Positions 1 to 5,454 are shown, counted from the first letter of the stretch. The stretch: 5,660 nucleotides of DNA from a bacterium Ga0077546 (GCA_001464165.1 LNEX01000594.1:1-5660); one strand, 5' to 3'. Numbers and translations are program-made. The notes: a model not told the origin generated them from the letters alone.

Positions 1-1
1 C

Positions 2-1105
2 ACGTACAACACGCTTGGGGCCTTGGCCACGTACAATTCGTGGACCTATTCTTATAACACGGAGCAGATGCTCACTGCTGCCACTAAGACTGGCACTAGT
101 GCATCTTTCGTGTATGACCCCAAGCTGCGGCAGATTCAGAAGACGGTCGGCAGCACCAAGACCAAGTACATCTACTCTGGCTCGCACATGATGGAGGAAC
201 GCAACGGCGCAACCAACGCCCTCACCCGCCGCTATGTCTTTGCTGGTGGTGAAGAGCCCGTCTTGCAGATGACCTCTGCTGGCGTGGTTACTTATATTCA
301 CCACGACCACCACGGCTCAGTGATTGCGCAGTCAAATGCCACCACTGGTGCTGTCGGCAACAAGTACAAGTACGGCCCCTTCGGCGAAAGTGCAGCAACG
401 CTTCCTGGAACCACGATTGGCTACACGGGCCAACGTTATGACACTGAGCTTGGGCTCTACTACTACAAGGCCAGATACTTCCACCAAGGGTTAGGCCGTT
501 TCTTGCAGCCAGACCCGATTGGTTACAAGGCTGGCATGAACCTGTACGCGTATTGCAGCAATGATGGGCTGAACCGGACTGATCCAGATGGATTGAAGGA
601 CGTTGATTTGGATTATCTCAAAGGTTACATTAGCAAGTCAGCTCCTGTCCCGGATGGTTACTTTGTTGTTCGAGGGCACGGCAGCGATAACAAAAGTCTT
701 GGAAGGCACGTAGCTGACTCTCTTGCCCTTGATGCGAAGCATTACTCACAAGGTCAAGTAGCAAGAGACAGTAAGAATAGCGAGGGTTTTAAGGACGCGA
801 AGGCTACTGTGTTAATGGTATGCGACGGTGGGAGAAACTCAAATGAAAAGCGTGTATTTGATGGCAAGCTTCTGCTCGGAGATGCTTCGCTGGGCGAAAC
901 TGTCGCAAAATACACAGGTAAAAACACATATGCATACAGTGGAAAAGTGACCACTGATGGACATGTGTATGTGGATGGAAACTTTAACAACCAATTCGAT
1001 CCAGGCATCGATAGAAAAGGAAGACAATTTTTGTTCGAGGGAGGAACAGGTAAAAAACTTGAGGACAGGCCGGTAGACAGAATAACGCTACCTGATTCGA
1101 ACTGA
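2..1105 (+). CDS. RHS/YD-repeat protein, C-terminal part, with variable C-terminal toxin-like tip (5' partial)
   Basis: The reading frame is open from position 2 with no stop upstream, so the gene starts outside the window; the TTG at 23 is only an internal Leu codon. Residue numbers here count from that TTG. Residues 1-80 are degenerate YD-repeat sequence (YSYNTEQ, FVYDPKLRQ). Residues 85-191 are the RHS-associated core: DHHGSV, YGPFGE, YTGQRYDTELGLYYYKARY, LGRFLQPDPIGY, NLYAYCSN and finally NRTDPDGL. Known RHS/TcC proteins form a shell around the C-terminal polypeptide and cleave it off after the DPxGL motif; D164 and D187 match conserved aspartates of that region. CSNDGLN replaces the more usual GNNPVN. 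After L191 a 169-residue tip follows that is unlike the core. Full-length RHS proteins usually exceed 1000 residues, so most of this one is missing. Export route and target are not visible. The family call is firm; the toxin role is inferred. Confidence 0.92.
   Translation, partial: TYNTLGALATYNSWTYSYNTEQMLTAATKTGTSASFVYDPKLRQIQKTVGSTKTKYIYSGSHMMEERNGATNALTRRYVFAGGEEPVLQMTSAGVVTYIHHDHHGSVIAQSNATTGAVGNKYKYGPFGESAATLPGTTIGYTGQRYDTELGLYYYKARYFHQGLGRFLQPDPIGYKAGMNLYAYCSNDGLNRTDPDGLKDVDLDYLKGYISKSAPVPDGYFVVRGHGSDNKSLGRHVADSLALDAKHYSQGQVARDSKNSEGFKDAKATVLMVCDGGRNSNEKRVFDGKLLLGDASLGETVAKYTGKNTYAYSGKVTTDGHVYVDGNFNNQFDPGIDRKGRQFLFEGGTGKKLEDRPVDRITLPDSN
596..1102 (+). other. RHS C-terminal tip domain, caspase-like (clan CD) peptidase candidate
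   Basis: This is the variable tip of the RHS protein, residues 192-360 counted from the TTG at 23. It holds a hydrophobic strand ending in His-Gly (YFVVRGHGS, H219) and, 48 residues on, a second hydrophobic strand ending in Cys-Asp (ATVLMVCDGGR, C267). Caspases, gingipains and CHAT peptidases place their catalytic His-Gly and Cys in this order at the ends of adjacent strands. Then comes LGETVAKYTGKNTYAYSGKV, which resembles the 'helix, then alternative strand' step seen in RHS tips of the HG...C type. No transmembrane segment or nuclease motif is seen. The base composition drops after the core (24 of 60 G+C in 901-960 against 30 of 60 in 1-60). It could instead be an inactive fold relative or an unrelated enzyme. 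The fold call is an inference from motifs. Confidence 0.5.
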
Positions 1106-1137
1106 TAATTGTTACATAAAACAAATTGCGGCAAATT

Positions 1138-1163
1138 AGGAGGGGATCTCAAAGTCCCCTCCT
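1138..1163 (+). terminator. Hairpin after the RHS gene, possible weak terminator or mRNA end
   Basis: There is a perfect 9-bp inverted repeat (AGGAGGGGA and TCCCCTCCT) with an 8-nt loop, 33 nt after the RHS stop codon. It is very G/C-rich and should be stable. It is followed by CGTATAAA rather than a T-run, so it is not a textbook intrinsic terminator. It may act as a pausing, attenuating or mRNA 3'-protecting structure between the RHS gene and the next gene. The left arm also contains an AGGAGG Shine-Dalgarno-like string, but no start codon follows at a useful distance. Confidence 0.4.
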
Positions 1164-1171
1164 CGTATAAA

Positions 1172-1198
1172 TTGAGGTCTAGCTTTTCAAACTATAAA
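1172..1198 (+). promoter_or_regulatory. Weak promoter candidate for the SAF-domain gene
   Basis: TTGAGG (1172-1177) and TATAAA (1193-1198) are separated by 15 nt, shorter than the usual 17. Just downstream, TTCCTAG and CTAGGAA (1199-1226) form a 7-bp inverted repeat around a 14-nt loop. Its right arm overlaps the AGGA ribosome-binding site of the next gene. The pair could give the SAF gene its own expression, as is common for immunity genes, but the evidence is weak. Confidence 0.25.
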
Positions 1199-1236
1199 TT
1201 CCTAGTAGTTTAAAGCACTCTAGGAAAAGATGTACT

Positions 1237-1779
1237 ATGGTCTTATGGCACAATTTTATAAATGAGGAACTTTACTTGTACGTAGCATTAGTTTGCGCTC
1301 TAAGCGTCATATTGTTATGGTCTAATTGCACTCCGGCAATTGGAAAGCAGCTGTCAGTTGCTAAAGAGAGATCGGTCTTAGTGACAGCTACCAAAATTCG
1401 AAAGGGTGAAAAGATACAGAAAGGAATGATTGTTGAAGTATCACTTCTAGCGTCTAAAATCCCTCAAGACGCAGTGGAAATCAGGCAGTTAGTGATGGGT
1501 AAACGTCCTAGTCACGATATCCCCCGTAATAAGATCATTCAGGAGTGTGACTTTTTGGACCTTGCAGGAATTAATATCCCATTCGTGTGTACCGCGAAGG
1601 AGATATCAGCAGGCACATTGATTGAGAAGGCAGATCTAAAATTAGTGTCAAATATGTACTACTCTAATGAGCCACTGCTGCCACCTAGACCACACACAAT
1701 TTCTGCGGTAGTCGGAAAAAAAGCTAAATCAAACATTGCTAAGGATCACAAGATCATTGACTCCGACATAATTCCCTAA
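1237..1779 (+). CDS. Membrane-anchored protein with tandem SAF-like domains, candidate immunity protein
   Basis: The protein has 180 residues. An N-terminal hydrophobic helix (about residues 12-28) is followed by two similar modules of about 60 residues. Module 1 (46-106) reads VLVTATKIRKGEKIQKGMI ... VMGKRPSHDIPRNKII ... CDF; module 2 (115-179) reads FVCTAKEISAGTLIEKADL ... VVGKKAKSNIAKDHKII ... SDI. Both fit the SAF pattern (V.A..I..G..I...... GK....I..... I...D), seen in CpaB/RcpC, FlgA-type chaperones and sialic-acid synthase tails. WSNC is not a proper lipobox. Lys/Arg residues flank the C-terminal side of the helix, which would favour a cytoplasmic C-terminus, although CpaB-type SAF domains are extracytoplasmic. 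ATG has AGGA 11 nt upstream. The gene is AT-rich (22 of 60 G+C in 1381-1440). It lies 131 bp after the RHS gene on the same strand and before strong terminators, the usual site of an immunity gene. The domain call is fairly good; the immunity role is positional inference. Confidence 0.8.
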   Translation: MVLWHNFINEELYLYVALVCALSVILLWSNCTPAIGKQLSVAKERSVLVTATKIRKGEKIQKGMIVEVSLLASKIPQDAVEIRQLVMGKRPSHDIPRNKIIQECDFLDLAGINIPFVCTAKEISAGTLIEKADLKLVSNMYYSNEPLLPPRPHTISAVVGKKAKSNIAKDHKIIDSDIIP

Positions 1780-1828
1780 ATGCTATGTATGTATACCGGA
1801 TACAAGCTTACATTTAGACAATTACTTA

Positions 1829-1869
1829 CAGTAGCTCTTCTCATGGTTGAGAGGAGCTACTGACTTTTT
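1829..1869 (+). terminator. Rho-independent terminator 1
   Basis: There is a 14-bp stem (1829-1842 with 1849-1862, one T-G wobble) and a 6-nt ATGGTT loop. It is followed by AC and then five T. It lies 50 nt after the SAF gene stop and would end plus-strand transcription of the RHS/SAF unit. Confidence 0.8.
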
Positions 1870-1871
1870 CC

Positions 1872-1900
1872 AATGCCACTCTCACCGGTGGCATTTTTTT
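1872..1900 (+). terminator. Rho-independent terminator 2, tandem with terminator 1
   Basis: There is an 8-bp stem, AATGCCAC (1872-1879) with GTGGCATT (1888-1895), and an 8-nt loop. It runs directly into a tract of seven T (1894-1900). It starts 9 nt after the first hairpin, so the two form a double terminator that insulates the convergent resolvase gene from the RHS/SAF unit. Confidence 0.85.
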
Positions 1901-2062
1901 CTTGCTCTTGCTAATTTTCTACTATCTGGTGTAAGATTACCGAAAATGAACGAGATAGGCTATAACGCTGAAAATTGCCACGCAACCACGCGGGTTTGAA
2001 GGGCATTGAAATTGGGTGGCCGATAAATATTTTAGGCCATCTTACTAAGTAGGCTCTTGCGT
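1901..2062. other. Intergenic spacer with no recognisable gene
   Basis: This is the non-coding remainder between the tandem terminators and the resolvase stop. I see no convincing ORF, RNA gene or transposon end. The only structure is a 5-bp TGGCC/GGCCA inverted repeat near 2016-2040, which is too short to interpret. If the resolvase came in on an element, its left end should lie here, but no GGGG-type Tn3 terminal repeat is visible. Confidence 0.4.
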
Positions 2063-2677
2063 TTACCGCTTCTTGAGAAGCTTCCTCCCGTCAGGCCGTA
2101 GCGCCCCAGTCGGGCTGACATATCGATAGAGCGTCTGGCGGCTTATGCTCAGCTCCTGGCACAGATCATTGACTACAGTACCGGGTTTGCCCATTGCCGC
2201 TTTGGCGATGTGTACTTTCGCCAGCGTCATTGTGTGGCGACGGCCGCCGACTCGTCCACGTGCTCTGGCTGCGGCTAGCCCGGCCAGCGTTCGCTCAGAG
2301 ATGAGGGCGGCTTCATATTCGGCTAGGGCAGAGAAGATTCCGAAAATCAGTTTACCGGAAGCTGTGCTGGTATCAATACTGGCGCCCTGGCCAGTTAACA
2401 CCTTGAGCTTGACTCCGCGCCCTGACAGATCTTGAATGAGATTGACCAAGTGAGTTAGATTGCGGCCAAGGCGATCAAGCTTCCAGACAATTAGCGTATC
2501 GCCTTCGCGCAGCGCTTTAAGGCAGGCGTCGAGACCAGGGCGGTCGTCTTTTTTGCCTGAGGCTTGGTCCTCATACATTCGCTTCTTCGTTACTCCAGCG
2601 GCCGCGAGAGCGTCCTTCTGTAGGTCGACGGTTTGGGAGCCGTCAGCTTTTGATACCCGCATATAGCCTATTAGCAA
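2063..2677 (-). CDS. Serine recombinase of the resolvase/invertase family (TnpR-like)
   Basis: The 204-residue protein has the full length and layout of a small serine resolvase. The catalytic domain is 1-about 125, with YMRVSKADGSQ giving nucleophile S9 and R7, then R46 in the DRPGLD motif, and KLDRLGR giving D68, R69 and R72. A long helix with LAEYEAALISERT follows, then the hinge GRVGGRR (141-147) and a helix-turn-helix (about 168-188, LCQELSISRQTLYRYV). Family members catalyse site-specific resolution of cointegrates or DNA inversion through a 5' phosphoserine link. The TTG start is preferred because GAGAGAGG lies 9 nt upstream and because the N-terminal LIGYMRVS strand is needed; ATG at M6 would remove it. 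The gene is richer in G+C than its neighbours (42 of 60 in 2221-2280), which suggests transfer. No transposase is adjacent. It is convergent with the SAF gene and co-oriented with the kinase operon. Confidence 0.95.
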   Translation of the reverse strand: MLIGYMRVSKADGSQTVDLQKDALAAAGVTKKRMYEDQASGKKDDRPGLDACLKALREGDTLIVWKLDRLGRNLTHLVNLIQDLSGRGVKLKVLTGQGASIDTSTASGKLIFGIFSALAEYEAALISERTLAGLAAARARGRVGGRRHTMTLAKVHIAKAAMGKPGTVVNDLCQELSISRQTLYRYVSPTGALRPDGRKLLKKR

Positions 2678-2686
2678 TTTTTTTTG

Positions 2687-2694
2687 CCTCTCTC
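2687..2694 (-). promoter_or_regulatory. Ribosome binding site supporting the TTG start of the resolvase
   Basis: On the minus strand GAGAGAGG is followed by C and a run of A, with 9 nt before TTG. This spacing favours the TTG at 2677 over the ATG 15 nt further in. Confidence 0.6.
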
Positions 2695-2702
2695 TTTTTT
2701 GC

Positions 2703-2821
2703 TGTCACTTATACGGCCGTTTGCGGGACATTCTATTTTCAAGCAAAATCAGTCAATTTCGTGTCATTTATTCAGTCATTTTATCAATGTTCTATAAACC
2801 TCTTATTCTATTTGCGTGACA
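2703..2821. promoter_or_regulatory. Candidate resolution (res) site of the serine resolvase
   Basis: A 28-bp imperfect dyad at 2703-2730 has half-sites TGTCACTTATACGG and (minus strand) TGTCCCGCAAACGG, 10 of 14 matching, with TGTC at both outer ends. This is the size and end sequence of resolvase crossover site I in Tn3-type res. A second minus-strand half-site TGTCACGCAAATAG (2808-2821) matches one of these arms at 11 of 14. GTCA also recurs at 2752, 2763 and 2775, at 11-12 bp steps. The whole spans about 119 bp next to the resolvase start, close to the length of known three-subsite res regions. The 34-bp segment 2788-2821 (TGTTC ... GTGACA) could be an accessory site. Binding is inferred, not shown. 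Confidence 0.5.
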
Positions 2822-2861
2822 AGAAATTTAGTTATTGGCTTGGCTGGCGGTTTCTTTGTTT

Positions 2862-4490
2862 CTAGTTAGTAGCTCTAAGCCTAATTTCAATTTCCAAACC
2901 ATGGGGGGCGCGGTTGCGAATTGCCATGGTGCCTTGGCAGGCGGTGACGCAAGATTTGACTATGGCTAAGCCCAAACCAGCTCCACCAAAGCTGCGGCTG
3001 CGAGACGCTTCAGGTCTGAAGAATGGCTCGCCAAGGTGCTTCAGTGATTCGGCTGGCACCCCAGGGCCCTGGTCAGAAATGGTTATCACCACTTCATCGC
3101 CTTGACGCAGGGCTGTCAGTGAAATCTGTTCTCCACCGCCATAGCGCACGCTGTTTCTCAGCATGTTGCCTACGGCCCGCTCAAGCAGCATATGATCCGC
3201 TAATGGTGCCAGGTTGTCTGCCACCTGCAGGGCCACTATTTCACTCAGGCTCAAGCGCGTTATCAGATTTTCGAACAGGGGCTTGAGCGGCACAGCCACT
3301 AGGTTCTGCATTGGCCCTTTCAGTTCGGCTTTAGAAAATGCCAGTAGTTCGTTGACTAGATTATTCATCTCAACTACTTCTTCTCGAATATCTTTGAGTA
3401 GGCTTTGTTGTTCTGGTGTTGAGCTGCTTTCGAGAAGCTCAAGGGCCATTTGCAGCCGGGCAATGGGCGAACAAAGCTCATGGGATATATCACCCATCAA
3501 GCGTTTCTGACCGGTGAGAAAAGTGTTAATGCGATCGGCCATAGAATTGACAGCTTCGGCCAATCTGCCAATTTCATCGTGGCGACTGCTGTTGATTTTG
3601 GTGTCGAAGTGTCCTTCGGCAATGCTCTCTGTTGCTCGTGTTAGCTCGGTCAGAGCTGCTGTTATTTGATAGATAAATGGCAGCCAAAAGCACAGCGATA
3701 ACAAGAGAATAACCAGAGGCACAAGTAAGGCTGCCTTTAGGTCTACGAGCAAACTGCTTTGCCAAATATTGTCTGATTCGGCCAGTAGTGTTCCTGGTAT
3801 TGGGTGCCCTCGCTCTGGAGAAAAGAGCATCATTCTCGTGCCGATCCAAAATATGTCTGGATTGTTGGTATGCACCAAGAAGCGCCCATGAGCCTTTAGA
3901 AATTCATTACTTACTGGTTCTGGAGGACGGTCTCTAAAATCATGGGGAGGACCAAAGTCTGGGCTTCGATTTGAGCCAAAGTCTGGACCAAATTGCGGTC
4001 TCATTTGAAATTCTTTGTCTGGTCCAGGGGCTAATCCAGGCTCTCGCTCGTGCTGTCTATCCGGTGTACGCCAATGCGGTGGCGGATCTCTGAATGGGGC
4101 TCCTAGTGGAGGCGGTTTGTGCTTCTGAAAGGGAGGCATCATTCGTATCTTCTGGGCCAATGTAGGTGGAAGGTTGATGGGGTCTCCAGCTAACTGTTCA
4201 CCATTGCCGTCGAACAAATAGTATTTGACTTGATAGATGCCACCAAAGTTTTTTAATATGCCATTCCAGCTAGCACTCGGCGACGTGCGCAGTTGTTCGT
4301 TTATGGCATCAGCTACTGAGTCCACATGGCTTCCGGCTGGGCTTTGCAGCAGCGCATCCCAGCCAATGCCGAATTTCGCATTGAAGCTTAGCAATGGAAA
4401 AACTACTAGAAGTGTTATGTAAGCAATGAGAAGATAGAGAAACTTTAGGGCCAAGCTTTGCTTTCTCGGTAGAAAATCGCCTAGCTTCAT
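2862..4490 (-). CDS. CpxA-type sensor histidine kinase with proline-rich extracytoplasmic domain
   Basis: The protein has 542 residues. TM1 is about residues 15-36, an extracytoplasmic sensor region about 37-249, TM2 about 250-273 and HAMP about 270-325. The HisKA H-box is DISHELCSPIARLQ with phospho-accepting H337. The ATPase part shows the N-box (NMLRNSVRYG, N446), G1 (DQGPGVP), F-box (EPFFRP) and G2 (GGAGLGLAIV). All catalytic motifs look intact. It should phosphorylate the regulator encoded just upstream in response to an envelope signal. Residues 119-192 contain 21 prolines with scattered His, Arg and Asp and a small PDFG repeat, making the sensor longer than in classic CpxA. ATG overlaps the regulator's stop codon as ATGA, so the two are translationally coupled, with GGGAG 5 nt upstream. 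No terminator is evident after the stop, so transcripts may run on into the co-oriented resolvase. The CpxA/RstB-like label rests on the H-box and partner; the signal is unknown. Confidence 0.96.
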   Translation of the reverse strand: MKLGDFLPRKQSLALKFLYLLIAYITLLVVFPLLSFNAKFGIGWDALLQSPAGSHVDSVADAINEQLRTSPSASWNGILKNFGGIYQVKYYLFDGNGEQLAGDPINLPPTLAQKIRMMPPFQKHKPPPLGAPFRDPPPHWRTPDRQHEREPGLAPGPDKEFQMRPQFGPDFGSNRSPDFGPPHDFRDRPPEPVSNEFLKAHGRFLVHTNNPDIFWIGTRMMLFSPERGHPIPGTLLAESDNIWQSSLLVDLKAALLVPLVILLLSLCFWLPFIYQITAALTELTRATESIAEGHFDTKINSSRHDEIGRLAEAVNSMADRINTFLTGQKRLMGDISHELCSPIARLQMALELLESSSTPEQQSLLKDIREEVVEMNNLVNELLAFSKAELKGPMQNLVAVPLKPLFENLITRLSLSEIVALQVADNLAPLADHMLLERAVGNMLRNSVRYGGGEQISLTALRQGDEVVITISDQGPGVPAESLKHLGEPFFRPEASRSRSFGGAGLGLAIVKSCVTACQGTMAIRNRAPHGLEIEIRLRATN

Positions 4491-5233
4491 GGGCGCTCCC
4501 GGTCAGTCTGGTCAATTAGCATGTAGCCAGCGGCGCGCACTGTGCGAATGAATCTGGGATTTTTCGGATCGTCTTGTAACTTTCGGCGCAGTGCTGAAAT
4601 GTGCACGTCAATGGTGCGATCGAAAATGTCGTAGTTGCGCTCACGTATTTCATTTAAAAGGTGTTCGCGAGTTTGCACACGACCCTTAGCCTGAGCCAGC
4701 ACTACTAGTAAATCAAATTCAACGGGTGTAAGTGCCAAAAGTTCATCGCCAAGATTTGCTCTGCGAGCTAGCAGATCTATCACCAGTGGCCCTACTGTAA
4801 TTTCGGTTTTATTATTTTGCTCTGCTGCTTTAGTGCGGCGCAAAACCGCTCTAAGTCGCGCTAATAATTCTCTGGGAGAAAAAGTTTTAGGCAGGTAGTC
4901 ATCGGCTCCGATTTCGAGGCCAACGATGCGATCTGTTTCGTCACCGAGTGCAGTTAGCATTAAAACTGGAATTTGACTCTGCTCTCGCAATTTTTTCAAT
5001 ACGGCGTAACCGTCGAGGCCGGGGAGCATTACATCTAATATTATGGCGTCAAAGCCGTGGCCATTAGAGAGCTGCAGGCCTGACTGGCCGTCATGAACAG
5101 CGGTGACCTCATAGCCGTAGCGGCTCAAGTAGTCTGAAATGAGGCGGCAGTACTTCTGATCGTCGTCAACCAAGAGCAGGCGGCTGCCTTGTGCCGATTG
5201 GCTGTCATTGCTGCTAATTTCTTGGTTGGTCAA
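4487..5233 (-). CDS. CpxR/OmpR-family response regulator
   Basis: The protein has 248 residues. The receiver domain (about 18-130) has acidic residues D23-D25 (LLLVDDD), phospho-acceptor D67 (AIILDVMLPGLDG), T94 (LMLTALG) and K116 (DDYLPKTFSP). The usual Pro after this Lys is replaced by Thr. The winged-helix DNA-binding domain (about 145-243) has LTPVEFDLLVVLA, the recognition helix region FDRTIDVHISALRRKL and the wing FIRTVRAAGYML. Phosphorylation by the kinase encoded next should dimerise it on direct-repeat operators. The start is taken as TTG because an in-frame TAA lies 6 nt upstream and no ATG or GTG occurs before the receiver domain; a clear Shine-Dalgarno is absent, so initiation may be weak. 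It is the first gene of the operon, overlaps the kinase gene by 4 bp, and is divergent from an exported-protein gene. Confidence 0.96.
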   Translation of the reverse strand: MTNQEISSNDSQSAQGSRLLLVDDDQKYCRLISDYLSRYGYEVTAVHDGQSGLQLSNGHGFDAIILDVMLPGLDGYAVLKKLREQSQIPVLMLTALGDETDRIVGLEIGADDYLPKTFSPRELLARLRAVLRRTKAAEQNNKTEITVGPLVIDLLARRANLGDELLALTPVEFDLLVVLAQAKGRVQTREHLLNEIRERNYDIFDRTIDVHISALRRKLQDDPKNPRFIRTVRAAGYMLIDQTDRERP

Positions 5234-5259
5234 GGCTTGTTACTTCTATCTACTGAATT

Positions 5260-5288
5260 ACTGTATCTACTTATTTACTGTATTCCAA
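5260..5288 (-). promoter_or_regulatory. Candidate sigma-70-like promoter of the regulator-kinase operon
   Basis: Read on the minus strand, TTGGAA (5283-5288) and TACAGT (5260-5265) are separated by 17 nt, each matching the consensus at 4 of 6. This would give a leader of about 20 nt before the TTG start. The 9-nt repeat TTACTGTAT occurs at 5258-5266 and 5275-5283, within this promoter. Weak core elements would fit activation by the upstream operator repeats. Confidence 0.35.
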
Positions 5289-5312
5289 TGTTAGCCTATT
5301 GCTATTAAGGCG

Positions 5313-5361
5313 CCTTTACAAATCCTTTAAAGTCGACGTTTTGTCAACATAAATCCTTTAC
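5313..5361. promoter_or_regulatory. Candidate operator: CpxR-box-like direct repeats between divergent genes
   Basis: CCTTTA occurs at 5313-5318, 5324-5329 and 5355-5360, with start-to-start steps of 11 and 31 bp, near one and three helical turns. The last two lie in a 10-nt exact repeat AAATCCTTTA (5320-5329 and 5351-5360). On the minus strand the first pair reads TTAAA-N6-GTAAA, close to the E. coli CpxR consensus GTAAA-N4-8-GTAAA, and a third GTAAA lies at 5357-5361. The cluster is upstream of both divergent promoter candidates, as expected for an autoregulated OmpR-family system. Binding by this regulator is inferred. Confidence 0.5.
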
Positions 5362-5396
5362 TGCCATGTTCTTAAATGAAAGGGTGGCGATAGAGC

Positions 5397-5425
5397 TTGA
5401 TGTTTTCTGCTCTTATTTCTTTAGT
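5397..5425 (+). promoter_or_regulatory. Candidate promoter of the exported-protein gene
   Basis: TTGATG (5397-5402) and TTTAGT (5420-5425) have a 17-nt spacer and each matches the consensus at 4 of 6. The start codon follows 29 nt after the -10 element. The operator-like repeats lie about 36-84 bp upstream of the -35 element, a position suited to activation. Sequence support is weak. Confidence 0.3.
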
Positions 5426-5454
5426 CGCCTGATTCTTTGGTTGGAGGAGTTTAA

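Noticed and set aside
754..1152. Minus-strand ORF of 132 codons opposite the RHS tip
   Set aside because: It lies antisense to a clear coding frame, has low-complexity Ser/Pro/Phe content, no ribosome-binding site and no recognisable domain. An immunity gene on the opposite strand overlapping the toxin would be very unusual.
1237..1330. Lipoprotein signal at the start of the SAF-domain protein
   Set aside because: The residues before Cys31 are WSN, which do not fit a lipobox, so a plain membrane anchor is the better reading.
1901..2062. Tn3-type terminal inverted repeat or CRISPR-like repeats in the spacer
   Set aside because: No GGGG-type end, no repeated units and no target-site duplication could be found by eye.
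2145..2666. Two plus-strand ORFs antisense to the resolvase
   Set aside because: They are Arg/Pro/Ser-rich shadows produced by a GC-rich gene on the other strand.
2650..2865. Plus-strand ORF of 71 codons with a hydrophobic start across the resolvase/kinase gap
   Set aside because: It overlaps the resolvase start and the res-like repeats, is rich in Phe/Ser/Tyr as expected of AT-rich non-coding DNA, and has no Shine-Dalgarno.
2898..2930. Inverted repeat ACCATGG / CCATGGT at the end of the kinase gene
   Set aside because: It has only 7 bp of pairing within coding sequence, a long loop and no T-run, so it is not a convincing terminator or site.
3574..3849. Minus-strand ORF of 91 codons inside the kinase gene
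   Set aside because: It is in another frame of the intact kinase ORF, with Arg/Asn/Ser-rich composition and no start signal.
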